A DNA stretch of 64,000 nucleotides from an uncultured Pelagibacteraceae bacterium (lineage in GTDB: Bacteria; Pseudomonadota; Alphaproteobacteria; Pelagibacterales; Pelagibacteraceae): NCBI GenBank assembly GCA_902541315.1, contig CACBQF010000003.1, positions 50,483 to 114,482 of the forward strand, read 5' to 3'. The stretch's first letter is position 1. Each line of letters begins with the position of its first letter. The notes beneath the pieces are model-generated. The model was not told where the DNA came from and searched no databases. It saw only the letters and a list, made by a program, of their open reading frames with translations. Made by a program: the position numbers and the translations under genes. Positions 45,258-54,232 of this stretch are shown piece by piece.

Positions 45258-46315
45258 TTTTCGCTTACAATAAATTGAGTTCCAAACCATCGCCACTTAC
45301 CATTATCCATCAGTGAACAATTAATTCTTCCTCTTCTTGGTATAAATGGATCTTCAAAATTTACGATAAGTTTATTGATATCAAATTTTAAATTTGGTTT
45401 TTTCCATTTTCCACCATCATTAGAATAACAATTAATATCCTTTATATTTTTTTGTTCATTAAAAAATTCAACTACCATTCGTGGAGGATTGTTCCTCTTA
45501 TTTATTTTTTTTTCCTCTGGCTCTAGAGATCTATACTCAAGTGGTAAATAATTAATTATAGATTTAAACCTTTTTAATTCACCATATTTTTCATTTATTG
45601 GAAACCTTGGTAATTCAAATTTATCTTTATTCACATCAATAATTCCTGAATGTTGCCCAAAAGCTATTTCAAAATTTTTAGCTATGTATTGTTTCATAAA
45701 AAGAGAATATTCGCCAAATGGATATGAAAATATCTCAGGAACATATCCTAATCTATTTTTGAAAATTTTTGATGAAAGCTCTATATCATTAATAAATTCT
45801 TCCTCGCTTTTATCAATTAGGTAGTCATGTGAATGAGAATGATGGCCAATATAACCAAATTCAGATTTGTCAATCTCAATTATTTCATCCCAAGTCATGT
45901 AACCATTTTTACCGACCGGTTCAGTAGATACGAATAAAATAAATGGAATTTTATTTTCCTTTAAATATGGCCAAGCATTATTGTAGAAAGACTTGAAACC
46001 ATCATCTATTGTTATCAAAATTTTCTTCTTATTTTTTGGTTTTTTAAATTCTTTTATAAAAAATTTTGGATTATAAAATTCATAATCAAGTTCTTTAATT
46101 ATTTTTATATGTTTTTGAAAAATATCCATTTTGATATTTGTTGAAGGATACTTATTTTCGTTAAATCTATGGTACATTATCGATAAAATACCATTATCTT
46201 TTGCATAATATTTGGTATTGTTTTCCTCTGAATTAGAATTGGTAAAAATAAATAATTGAATTATGACAAAACTAATAATAGATGCAGCTAGTGATAAACT
46301 TTTTTTTATGATCAT
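45254..46315 (-). CDS. Polysaccharide deacetylase (NodB-type)
   Basis: This 353-aa protein has an N-terminal hydrophobic signal/anchor (LSLAASIISFVIIQLFIF) and a NodB carbohydrate-esterase 4 domain: ILSIMYHRFNENKYP, LITIDDGFKSFYNNAWPYL with the catalytic Asp motif near residue 97, and GYIGHHSHSHDYL with the metal-binding His residues near residue 150. The substrate is unknown (peptidoglycan or an exopolysaccharide). The first 53 bp overlap the divergent tsaB gene. Confidence 0.88.
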   Translation of the reverse strand: MIIKKSLSLAASIISFVIIQLFIFTNSNSEENNTKYYAKDNGILSIMYHRFNENKYPSTNIKMDIFQKHIKIIKELDYEFYNPKFFIKEFKKPKNKKKILITIDDGFKSFYNNAWPYLKENKIPFILFVSTEPVGKNGYMTWDEIIEIDKSEFGYIGHHSHSHDYLIDKSEEEFINDIELSSKIFKNRLGYVPEIFSYPFGEYSLFMKQYIAKNFEIAFGQHSGIIDVNKDKFELPRFPINEKYGELKRFKSIINYLPLEYRSLEPEEKKINKRNNPPRMVVEFFNEQKNIKDINCYSNDGGKWKKPNLKFDINKLIVNFEDPFIPRRGRINCSLMDNGKWRWFGTQFIVSEN

Positions 46316-46649
46316 TGTAAATGGTAATAATTATAATGTTAGTCATGAAAATAGCAAAAAAAATTATGAGAGATTAATAATACTTTTAAACGATTTTTTA
46401 ATGTCAAAAAATTTGAATTTAAAAAAAATTTCAGATATATATATAAATAGAGGACCTGGTAGTTTTGCAGGCATCAGAAATTCATTATCAGTCGTTAAAG
46501 CTATTCATTTAGTTAATAAAATTGATTATTATTGTTTTAGTTTTAGAGATTTCAATGAAGAAAAACTCATAAAATATGAATTTATCCCAGATTTATGCAA
46601 GAAATTTAAAGTTGAAAAAAATTTGATTAATCCTATCTATTCGGGTTAA
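46263..46649 (+). CDS. tsaB: TsaB-like protein, shortened to the N-terminal domain
   Basis: TsaB is a partner of TsaD in t6A37 tRNA modification. The 128-aa protein retains the ASKHA-type start MTKLIIDAASDKLFF and the signature INRGPGSFAGIRNSLSVVKAI near residue 65, but it ends where the usual ~220-aa protein begins its second lobe. fur starts 8 bp after the stop, so no C-terminal remnant exists. It may be a minimal functional TsaB retaining the TsaD-interacting lobe, or an eroded gene. rimI, its usual neighbour, is missing. Confidence 0.8.
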   Translation: MTKLIIDAASDKLFFMIIVNGNNYNVSHENSKKNYERLIILLNDFLMSKNLNLKKISDIYINRGPGSFAGIRNSLSVVKAIHLVNKIDYYCFSFRDFNEEKLIKYEFIPDLCKKFKVEKNLINPIYSG

Positions 46650-46657
46650 AAATACGT

Positions 46658-47089
46658 ATGTCAGAAACAATTGAACAAAAATGTCAATCTCAAGGAGTAA
46701 AACTCACTGATCAAAGACGAATTATTGCTAAGGTAATTTCTGAATCAAAAAAAGCCTATGGTGAGTCTGATCATCCAGATGTTGATGAGCTTTATAATAG
46801 AGTTTCAAAAATTGATCCTAAAATTAGCATCGCAACAGTATATAGAACTGTAAAACTTTTCGAAGAAGCTGGGATTCTGACAAAACACGATTTTAAGGGT
46901 GGTAAGGCAAGATATGAAATAAATGATGATCATAATCATTTAATTGATATTAAAACTGGAGATATTATAGAGTTTGTTGATGAAGAGATAGAAGAACTCC
47001 AAAAAAAAATTGCAAACAAATATGGATATAAGTTAGTTGACCACAAGCTGGAACTTTATGGTGTTAAACTAGATAAAAAAAATGAATAA
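46658..47089 (+). CDS. fur: Fur-family transcriptional regulator
   Basis: The 143-aa protein has the Fur winged helix (LTDQRRIIAKVISESK, DVDELYNRVSKIDPKISIATVYRTVKLFEEAGIL) and metal-binding HNHLIDIKTGDIIEFVDEEIEELQ. It lacks the C-terminal CxxC zinc motifs, like Mur/Irr/alphaproteobacterial Fur proteins; metal specificity (iron or manganese) cannot be read from sequence. It is squeezed between tsaB and miaB, overlapping miaB by 8 bp. Confidence 0.92.
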   Translation: MSETIEQKCQSQGVKLTDQRRIIAKVISESKKAYGESDHPDVDELYNRVSKIDPKISIATVYRTVKLFEEAGILTKHDFKGGKARYEINDDHNHLIDIKTGDIIEFVDEEIEELQKKIANKYGYKLVDHKLELYGVKLDKKNE

Positions 47090-48410
47090 AAAAATATTCG
47101 CTAAAACATTTGGTTGCCAAATGAACGAGTATGATACTAATCGAATAATTGATACTGTAAAAAAGATAGGATTTACAAAAACCGAAAATCTCGACGATAC
47201 GAATTGTTTTTTACTAAACACTTGTCACATTAGAGATAAGGCAAAAGAAAAAGTTTATCATGAGATAGGTAGAGTAAAAAAAAGATTTAGATTAAAAAAA
47301 AAACCTTTCGTCATAGTTGCTGGATGCGTTGCTCAAGCGGAAAATGAGGAGATGTTAAAAAGAGAACCTTTTATTGATCTAGTTATTGGTCCTCAAGCAT
47401 ACCATAAAATTAATGACAAGATTGAGGAATACCTAGATAATCAGAGGAGATTGGATGAAACTGAATTTGATGCTGTTTCAAAATTCAATTATTTGGATAA
47501 AATAAAAAACTCGTCTACAAAAATATCTTCTTTTTTAACCATACAAGAAGGCTGCGATAAGTTTTGTCACTTTTGTGTTGTTCCTTATACAAGAGGTCCT
47601 GAATATTCTAGACCATTTAATGAAATAGTTAATGAGGCCAAAATCCTTGCAGGAAATGGAGTTAGAGAGATTACTTTATTAGGACAGAATGTTAACGCTT
47701 ACAATAATGAAAATTATAAGTTGTTTAATTTGATTTTAGAAATAGAAAAAATTCCTGAAATTTTAAGGATCAGATATACAACTTCACATCCAATTGACAT
47801 GACTGATGATTTAATTGACTTATATGGGACCTCGAAAAAATTAATGCCTCTTGTTCATTTACCAGTCCAAAGCGGTTCAAATAAAATTTTAAAGTTGATG
47901 AATAGAAATCACAATATTGAATATTATCTTCAAATTTACGAAAAAATAATTAAAAGAAATTCCTCTGCTAAATTTTCTAGTGACTTTATAATTGGTTACC
48001 CTGGTGAGGAAGAGAGTGATTTTAATTTGACACTTGATCTTATAAAAAAGATAAAATTTATAAATTCTTTTTCTTTTGTATTTAGTCCAAGACCAGGCAC
48101 AAAAGCCTCTCATTTACCATTAATTGATCGAAAGTTAAGCAATGAAAGACTAAAAATCGTTCAAAAAGAATTATTTAATTTTCAAAAAAAAATGAATAAA
48201 TCTTTGGAGAGTAACGTAATAGAGGTGTTAGTAGAAAATAAAGTTTCTGAAAGTGCAAAGTATTTTGGCAGAACTGGTTATATGACTTCAGTAATATTTG
48301 ATGGTAAAGATGAGGATGTGGGAAAGCTTGTAAAAGTTAAAATTAAAAGTAGTAATCAAAATACACTTTTTGGTGAAACTTTAGAAATTTCAAAATTGAG
48401 AGTTGCATAA
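47082..48410 (+). CDS. miaB: tRNA-2-methylthio-N6-isopentenyladenosine synthase MiaB
   Basis: MiaB adds the methylthio group to i6A37 of tRNA. The 442-aa radical-SAM protein has the N-terminal UPF0004 domain with cluster-binding Cys in FGCQMNEYD, NTCHIRDKAKEK and GCVAQAE, the radical-SAM motif EGCDKFCHFCVVPYTRGPEYSR (CxxxCxxC) near residue 154, and a C-terminal TRAM domain. The fur-miaB-phoH-ybeY-lnt order is the alphaproteobacterial one. Confidence 0.97.
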   Translation: MNKKIFAKTFGCQMNEYDTNRIIDTVKKIGFTKTENLDDTNCFLLNTCHIRDKAKEKVYHEIGRVKKRFRLKKKPFVIVAGCVAQAENEEMLKREPFIDLVIGPQAYHKINDKIEEYLDNQRRLDETEFDAVSKFNYLDKIKNSSTKISSFLTIQEGCDKFCHFCVVPYTRGPEYSRPFNEIVNEAKILAGNGVREITLLGQNVNAYNNENYKLFNLILEIEKIPEILRIRYTTSHPIDMTDDLIDLYGTSKKLMPLVHLPVQSGSNKILKLMNRNHNIEYYLQIYEKIIKRNSSAKFSSDFIIGYPGEEESDFNLTLDLIKKIKFINSFSFVFSPRPGTKASHLPLIDRKLSNERLKIVQKELFNFQKKMNKSLESNVIEVLVENKVSESAKYFGRTGYMTSVIFDGKDEDVGKLVKVKIKSSNQNTLFGETLEISKLRVA

Positions 48411-48412
48411 AT

Positions 48413-49417
48413 TTGAATAATTCAATTAAAAAAGACACTCAGGCGCTTTTAAAATTTGTTTACTCAGACAATAACTCATTAAGTGTGATATTTAGTGATA
48501 ATAAACTTCTAATGGGCATTGTAGGTGAATTTAATAAAAATTTAAAAGAATTAGAAAAAATTACTGGAGCAAGCTTGTATTCCAGAGGAAATTCAATACT
48601 TATTAAGTCTAATGATGAAAAAAATGAAATTGTTAAAAATGCTATTCAATTTTTAGTAAACCAATTTTTAAATAATGGAAATATTGAAAACAAAGATATC
48701 TTATCATCTGTGGACCAATTTATGATTAATGAAAAAGTTAAAAATTCAAATATCACTGATATTATTAAAACACCTAAAAAATCTATTATTCCAAGATCTG
48801 AAAAACAAAAAAGGTATGTTAGAGCTTTAAGGGAAAGTGAAATAGTCATTTCTGCTGGTCCAGCAGGAACAGGAAAAACTTTTCTTGCTGTTGCTGTTGG
48901 CCTTACTATGCTTTTAGAAAAAAAGATTGAGAGAATAATTTTATCAAGACCAGCTGTTGAGGCCGGTGAAAGATTGGGCTTTTTACCAGGAGATATGAAA
49001 GAAAAAGTGGATCCCTATCTAAGACCTCTGTACGACTCACTTTACGATTTATTTCATTTTGAAAAAATTCAAAGAATGATTGAAATAGGAGATATTGAGA
49101 TTGCTCCTTTGGCATTTATGAGAGGTAGAACTCTCAAAAATTCATTTGCAATACTAGATGAAGCTCAGAATGCAACAGACACTCAAATTAAAATGTTCTT
49201 AACAAGAATAGGTGAAAACTCAAAAATAGTAGTTAATGGTGATCCATCACAGATAGATCTTCCAAATAAACATATGTCAGGTTTGGACAGAGCTAAAAAA
49301 TTATTATCTCATTTAGATGAAATTAAAGTTATAGATTTTGATCATTCAGATGTTGTAAGACATCCTTTAGTATCGAAAATTGTAAAAGCATATTCTAGTG
49401 ACAATGATCAAAGTTAA
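48413..49417 (+). CDS. phoH: PhoH-like ATPase
   Basis: The 334-aa PhoH-like P-loop protein starts at TTG (48413), 2 bp after miaB; the next in-frame ATG would cut off the conserved N-terminal domain, so TTG is preferred. Walker A is AGPAGTGKTFLAVAVGL near residue 150, Walker B region FAILDEAQNATDTQIKMFLTRIG near residue 243 and VNGDPSQIDLP follows. It is linked to ybeY as in most bacteria, pointing to an RNA-related role. Confidence 0.94.
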   Translation: MNNSIKKDTQALLKFVYSDNNSLSVIFSDNKLLMGIVGEFNKNLKELEKITGASLYSRGNSILIKSNDEKNEIVKNAIQFLVNQFLNNGNIENKDILSSVDQFMINEKVKNSNITDIIKTPKKSIIPRSEKQKRYVRALRESEIVISAGPAGTGKTFLAVAVGLTMLLEKKIERIILSRPAVEAGERLGFLPGDMKEKVDPYLRPLYDSLYDLFHFEKIQRMIEIGDIEIAPLAFMRGRTLKNSFAILDEAQNATDTQIKMFLTRIGENSKIVVNGDPSQIDLPNKHMSGLDRAKKLLSHLDEIKVIDFDHSDVVRHPLVSKIVKAYSSDNDQS

Positions 49418-49865
49418 TGTCCTCACTGAGGAAAAATCTTGGTTAAAAAAAATCAAAAAAAAAGAATTTTTTTTTAATCAATTATGCAAACATTTTCCAA
49501 AAAAATTTAAGTTTATAAATAAAAGAGCTTATTTAACTCTATTACTTTCTAACAATAGAAATATTAAAAGATTAAATAAAAAATTTAGGAAAAAAGATAA
49601 ACATACAGACGTGTTATCTTTTCCATTTCAAAAAAAACACAAAAAACACAAAGAAGTTTATTTAGGAGATGTTATTATCAGTTTTAATTATATGAACAAA
49701 CCTAAAAATATAAATAATTACGATTTTAAAGAAAAAGTTACAAAAATTTTTATTCATGGCTTCTTACATTTATTAAATTTTAAACATGTAAAAAAAAAGG
49801 AATATCAGATAATGTTTCGTGAAGAACAAAAAATATTTAGATCAGTCAAAAAACTTTTAATTTAA
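49404..49865 (+). CDS. ybeY: Endoribonuclease YbeY
   Basis: YbeY is a single-strand RNase for 16S rRNA 3' maturation and quality control. I take the ATG at 49404 (MIKVNVLTEEKSW), two codons after the GTG at 49398 used in the track. The 153-aa protein has RLNKKFRKKDKHTDVLSFPF near residue 48, YLGDVIISF, and the zinc site IHGFLHLLNFKH (HxxxHxxxxxH). Overlaps phoH by 14 bp. corC, often next, is absent. Confidence 0.92.
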   Translation: MIKVNVLTEEKSWLKKIKKKEFFFNQLCKHFPKKFKFINKRAYLTLLLSNNRNIKRLNKKFRKKDKHTDVLSFPFQKKHKKHKEVYLGDVIISFNYMNKPKNINNYDFKEKVTKIFIHGFLHLLNFKHVKKKEYQIMFREEQKIFRSVKKLLI

Positions 49866-49866
49866 G

Positions 49867-51411
49867 TTGAATAAAAAATTTATAATAGAAATATTACTTT
49901 TATTAATCTTAGGAGGGCTAACGTCTTTAAGTCTTCCGCCTTTAAATCTTTTTTTTGTAAATTTTCTCACATTGAGTACTTTCTTTATTTTTTTATTTAA
50001 AAAACTTAATGATCCGAAGAGTGGAAAATTTTTTTTTCTTTATGGTTGGCTATTTGGTTTAAGTTATTTTTTAAGTAATTTATATTGGATAACCATATCG
50101 CTTACTTTTGATCCAAACTTTAAATTTTTAATACCAGTTTCTTTAATTCTTATTCCGTCTTTTTTAGGCCTATTCTATGGGTTAGCAACATTTATTTTTT
50201 ATAAATTTAGATTAAATAAATTATTAAGCTCTTTTTTTTTATTTTCCCTTCTTTTTGGACTTGTTGAATTTTTAAGAGGAAATATTCTAACAGGTTTTCC
50301 TTGGAACTTATTTATTTACAGTCTTTCGGAGAACCTAAGTTTTATAAGTTTTGCATCTATTATCGGGACATACGCATTAAATCTTTTAATAATTAGTTTT
50401 TTTTCTGCACCTGCAATTTATATTTTAAGAAAATCAAAAGTTGAAAATTTTATTTTTATTTTAATTTTATTAATTCCAATATTATTTTTATTTTATGGAA
50501 AATCATATAAGCAAAGTTTTTTAAATGAAAAAATTGTAAAAAACCCTTATTTGATAAGGATAATTGGATCAAATATAAGTTTAGATAGATTTTACAGTGA
50601 TAATCAAGCAGAAAACATCATTAATGAGTTGATAAATTTAAGTTCACCCGAACCTTATAAAAAAACTTTTTTTTTGTGGCCAGAGGGAATCATACCAAAC
50701 ACATATTTAGATGAATTAGAGTCATATGAGAGTTTATTTATTAAAAACTTTAATGAAAATCATTTAATAGGACTTGGTATCACCAGTAGATCATTAATAA
50801 ACGAAAATTATAAGTATTTTAACTCATTCTCACTTATTGATAACAAATTAAACTTAGTTCAAAATTATAATAAAATAAATTTAGTTCCTTTTGGTGAATT
50901 TCTTCCATTTGAAAATTTGCTCAATAAAATTGGTTTAAAAACAATTACAAATAACATTGGTTCTTTTACCAAGGGAGCTGAAAGAAAAATTATCCACATA
51001 AAAAATAATTTTCAAGAGTTTAAATTTTTACCACTAATTTGTTATGAGATAATTTATAGTGGTAATCTGACAAAAAATAATGATTACGATTTTATAATAA
51101 ACATATCAGAAGATGGATGGTTTGGTAAATCTGTTGGGCCAAAGCAACACTTCTCTCACAGTATATTTAGAGCTATTGAAACTGGAAAATATGTATTGAG
51201 GTCCGCAAATAATGGTATGACAGCAATAATTAATCCACTAGGAGAGATCGAAAAAAAAATTGATTATAATAAAGATGGTTTTATTGATTTTGAAAAAAGA
51301 AGAGATTTTAATCCAACTATATTTTCTTTATATGGGAATAAAATATTTATCTTATTAATTTTGTTGTATATTTTGTTAATTTTTTCATTTAATAAAATCA
51401 AAGATGAGTGA
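49867..51411 (+). CDS. lnt: Apolipoprotein N-acyltransferase
   Basis: Lnt adds the third acyl chain to lipoproteins in the inner membrane. The 514-aa protein starts with TTG at 49867, has six or so N-terminal helices, the [11 protein letters not shown] membrane motif, and a C-terminal nitrilase-fold domain with the catalytic Glu ([10 protein letters not shown]), Lys ([15 protein letters not shown]) and Cys ([11 protein letters not shown]) visible. It agrees with several lipoproteins in this window (lptE, DUF3576, BON). Overlaps metK by 8 bp. Confidence 0.95.
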   Translation: MNKKFIIEILLLLILGGLTSLSLPPLNLFFVNFLTLSTFFIFLFKKLNDPKSGKFFFLYGWLFGLSYFLSNLYWITISLTFDPNFKFLIPVSLILIPSFLGLFYGLATFIFYKFRLNKLLSSFFLFSLLFGLVEFLRGNILTGFPWNLFIYSLSENLSFISFASIIGTYALNLLIISFFSAPAIYILRKSKVENFIFILILLIPILFLFYGKSYKQSFLNEKIVKNPYLIRIIGSNISLDRFYSDNQAENIINELINLSSPEPYKKTFFLWPEGIIPNTYLDELESYESLFIKNFNENHLIGLGITSRSLINENYKYFNSFSLIDNKLNLVQNYNKINLVPFGEFLPFENLLNKIGLKTITNNIGSFTKGAERKIIHIKNNFQEFKFLPLICYEIIYSGNLTKNNDYDFIINISEDGWFGKSVGPKQHFSHSIFRAIETGKYVLRSANNGMTAIINPLGEIEKKIDYNKDGFIDFEKRRDFNPTIFSLYGNKIFILLILLYILLIFSFNKIKDE

Positions 51412-52573
51412 TTTAAAAAATTTTCTTTTTACTAGTGAGTCAGTTTCTGAGGGACATCCAGATAAAGTGTCAGATAGGATATCTGATATGGTTGTAGATA
51501 CTTATTTATCTAAAGATCCATATGCAAGAGTTGCTTGTGAAACTTTAACAACTACTAATAAGGTTGTTTTAGCTGGAGAGGTGCGCGGACCAGAGATTAA
51601 TAAAGAAGATCTTATAAAAAATGTTAGAGACTGTATTAAAGATATTGGTTATGATCAAGAAGGCTTTACTTGGAAAGAAGCTACAAGAATAGAGTCTCAT
51701 CTTCACTCACAATCTTCAGATATCGCGATGGGAGTAGATTCCAAAGGAAATAAAGATGAAGGGGCTGGAGATCAAGGAATAATGTTTGGATATGCATGTG
51801 ATGAAACTGATGTTTTAATGCCAGCACCAATTCATTACTCACATAAAATTTTAAAACTGATGGCTGAGGATAGAAAATCTGGAAAATTAAAAAATATTGA
51901 ACCTGACTCTAAAAGCCAAGTCACATTTGAATATATAAATGGAAAACCAGCAAAAGTGAAGTCAGTTGTTATATCTTCTCAGCATTCAGCCAACGTTAGT
52001 CAAAAAGAGGTCAGAGAAATACTGAGGCCATATATGTTAAAAACAATCCCAAAAGAATTTATGAAAGATTTTGGAGAAGATGAGTTTTATGTAAATCCAA
52101 CTGGAAATTTTGTTATTGGAGGTCCTGATGGTGATTGTGGATTAACTGGAAGAAAAATTATTGTAGACACATATGGTGGGGCAGCACCTCATGGTGGAGG
52201 AGCGTTTTCAGGAAAGGATCCAACTAAGGTTGATAGATCAGCCGCTTATGCTGCACGGTATATTGCGAAGAATATTGTAGCTTCAAAGATTTCTGAAAAA
52301 TGTTTAATTCAATTGGCGTATGCAATTGGAGTATCAAAACCTTTGTCAATTTATGTAAATCTTTTTGATAATGATTTAGATAAAAATAAATTTGTCACAG
52401 AAAAAATAAAAGAAAATTTTGATTTAAGTCCTCGAGGTATAAGAGAAATGTTGGGTTTAAATAAAGCTATTTATGAAAAAACAGCGGCTTATGGTCATTT
52501 TGGAAGAACCCCTGAAAATGATGGAGCTTTTTCATGGGAAAACACTGATAAAATTAGTATTTTCACAAAATAG
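51404..52573 (+). CDS. metK: S-adenosylmethionine synthetase
   Basis: MetK makes S-adenosylmethionine. The 389-aa protein starts [20 protein letters not shown], has [16 protein letters not shown] near residue 121 and [22 protein letters not shown] near residue 265, covering ATP, Met and phosphate contacts. It overlaps lnt and precedes nusA; the usual rimP and trmB are missing in between. No SAM riboswitch could exist upstream, since lnt coding runs into it. Confidence 0.97.
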   Translation: MSDLKNFLFTSESVSEGHPDKVSDRISDMVVDTYLSKDPYARVACETLTTTNKVVLAGEVRGPEINKEDLIKNVRDCIKDIGYDQEGFTWKEATRIESHLHSQSSDIAMGVDSKGNKDEGAGDQGIMFGYACDETDVLMPAPIHYSHKILKLMAEDRKSGKLKNIEPDSKSQVTFEYINGKPAKVKSVVISSQHSANVSQKEVREILRPYMLKTIPKEFMKDFGEDEFYVNPTGNFVIGGPDGDCGLTGRKIIVDTYGGAAPHGGGAFSGKDPTKVDRSAAYAARYIAKNIVASKISEKCLIQLAYAIGVSKPLSIYVNLFDNDLDKNKFVTEKIKENFDLSPRGIREMLGLNKAIYEKTAAYGHFGRTPENDGAFSWENTDKISIFTK

Positions 52574-52628
52574 TTTTATTGAATAATTAAAAAACTTTAT
52601 TATATATTGGTTACATTCTCGATTTTCT

Positions 52629-52655
52629 AAAATGGGCATTTGCCCATTTTTTTTT
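52629..52655. terminator. Terminator/attenuator-like hairpin between metK and nusA
   Basis: AAAATGGGC-ATTT-GCCCATTTT (52629-52650) is a perfect 9-bp stem with a tetraloop followed by TTTTT (52651-52655, ten T in total at the 3' side). It fits an intrinsic terminator for metK and lies right before the nusA Shine-Dalgarno (GGAG, 52656-52659). Confidence 0.85.
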
Positions 52656-52668
52656 GGAGACTACTAAA

Positions 52669-54222
52669 ATGTTAAATAAAAGAGCTGATAAATTAGAACT
52701 ACTAAGAATTGCTGAAGCAGTAGCTTTAGAAAAGGCCATAGACAAGGAACTGATTATCAATTCCATGGAAACTGGAATAGCTAAAGCTGCTAAATCAAAG
52801 TTCGGACAAGAAAATGAAATAAAAGTTTCTATTAACCGAGAGAATGGAGACATAGAAATTTTTAGAAAGTTAATAATTTCGGAAAATCCAGAAAATTCAA
52901 ATACAGAAATAAGACTGAAAGATGCTATTGTTTTAAATCAACAAAATAAAGACAAGAAAATTGGCGATGAAATTTTACAACCTCTTCCGGCATTTGACTT
53001 TGGAAGAATTGCTGCACAAACTGCAAAACAAGTTATAAGTTTTAATGTTCGTGAAGCAGAAAGAGAGCGGCAATTTAACGATTTCAAAGATAAAAAAGAT
53101 ACAATTTTAAGTGGAATAGTTAAAAGACTCGAATTTGGAAATGTTATTGTTGATTTAGGAAGAACTGAGGCGATAATTCAAAAAAATGAACTCATTCCTA
53201 GAGAAAATATAAAAGCTGGCGATAGAATAAAAGCTTATTGTTATGATGTTAGACGAGAAAATAAAGGACAGCAAATATTTTTATCCAGAGCTCATCCCAA
53301 ATTTATGGAGAAACTTTTTGTACAAGAAGTTCCAGAAATTTATGATGGTTTAATTGATATAAAATCATCATCAAGAGATCCAGGAAGTAGAGCGAAAATT
53401 TGTGTTAAAGGAATAGATACTTCTCTGGACCCTGTTGGTGCTTGTGTTGGAATGAGAGGTTCAAGAGTACAAGCTGTTGTTAATGAATTACAAGGTGAAA
53501 AAATAGATATTGTTAATTGGTCAGAAGATCCAGCAATTTTGGTCTCAAATGCCTTATCACCAGCTGAAGTTCAGAGAGTAAATGTTGATGTTGAAAGAAA
53601 AAAACTAGATGTAATTTTAACAGAAGATAACTTGAGTAAAGCAATAGGTCGTAGAGGTCAGAACGTTAGACTTGCCACAAAATTATTAAATTACGAGATT
53701 AATATAATGACTGATCAAGAGGACTCAGAAAGAAGACAACAAGAGTTTAAAGAAAAAACAGAAAATTTTGTGAAAAATTTGGAATTAGACGAAACACTAG
53801 GCCAATTACTTGTGGCTGAAGGTTTTTCAACTATCGATGATATTAAAGATAGTTCACTAGATAATTTTAAAAACATAGAGGGAATTGAGGAAGATACAGC
53901 TAAAGCTTTGATTGAAAGAGCAAAAGAGTTTTATAAAAAAGATCAAGAGGATATTTCACAAAGAATAAAAGATTTAGGTATTTCAGACGAGCTTGTTAAC
54001 TTAAAAGGTTTAACCCCAGGAATGTTATTAACTTTAGGTAAACAAAAGATTTTAAACTTAGAGGACTTTGCAGACCTGGCTTCCGATGAATTAACAGGTG
54101 GTTTTGATGTGGTTAAAGGTGAAAAAATAAGAATTCAAGGTTATCTTGAGGATTTTGCATTATCAAAAACTGAAGCGGATAACCTTATAATGTCTGCTAG
54201 AGATATTGTATACAAAGATTGA
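52669..54222 (+). CDS. nusA: Transcription termination/antitermination factor NusA
   Basis: I choose ATG 52669 (MLNKRADKLELLRIAEAVA, 517 aa) over the TTG at 52654 in the track, because a GGAG Shine-Dalgarno lies 9 nt before it. Domains are the N-terminal RNAP-binding region, S1 (RLEFGNVIVDLGRTEAIIQKNE near residue 135), KH1/KH2 (DPVGACVGMRGSRVQAVVNELQGEKID; SKAIGRRGQNVRLATKLL), and two C-terminal helix-hairpin-helix repeats as in alphaproteobacteria. rimP, normally first in this operon, is absent. Confidence 0.96.
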   Translation: MLNKRADKLELLRIAEAVALEKAIDKELIINSMETGIAKAAKSKFGQENEIKVSINRENGDIEIFRKLIISENPENSNTEIRLKDAIVLNQQNKDKKIGDEILQPLPAFDFGRIAAQTAKQVISFNVREAERERQFNDFKDKKDTILSGIVKRLEFGNVIVDLGRTEAIIQKNELIPRENIKAGDRIKAYCYDVRRENKGQQIFLSRAHPKFMEKLFVQEVPEIYDGLIDIKSSSRDPGSRAKICVKGIDTSLDPVGACVGMRGSRVQAVVNELQGEKIDIVNWSEDPAILVSNALSPAEVQRVNVDVERKKLDVILTEDNLSKAIGRRGQNVRLATKLLNYEINIMTDQEDSERRQQEFKEKTENFVKNLELDETLGQLLVAEGFSTIDDIKDSSLDNFKNIEGIEEDTAKALIERAKEFYKKDQEDISQRIKDLGISDELVNLKGLTPGMLLTLGKQKILNLEDFADLASDELTGGFDVVKGEKIRIQGYLEDFALSKTEADNLIMSARDIVYKD

Positions 54223-54232
54223 GAGATGAATA

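Noticed and set aside
50990-50998. Perfect DnaA box TTATCCACA inside lnt
   Set aside because: A single 9-mer inside a coding gene, far from the origin candidate and with no neighbouring boxes; likely chance in A/T-rich coding sequence.
51380-51404. Possible SAM riboswitch before metK
   Set aside because: lnt coding sequence overlaps metK by 8 bp, leaving no leader in which such a structure could fold independently.
52654-52668. TTG start for nusA
   Set aside because: It would overlap the Shine-Dalgarno GGAG that is well placed for the ATG at 52669.
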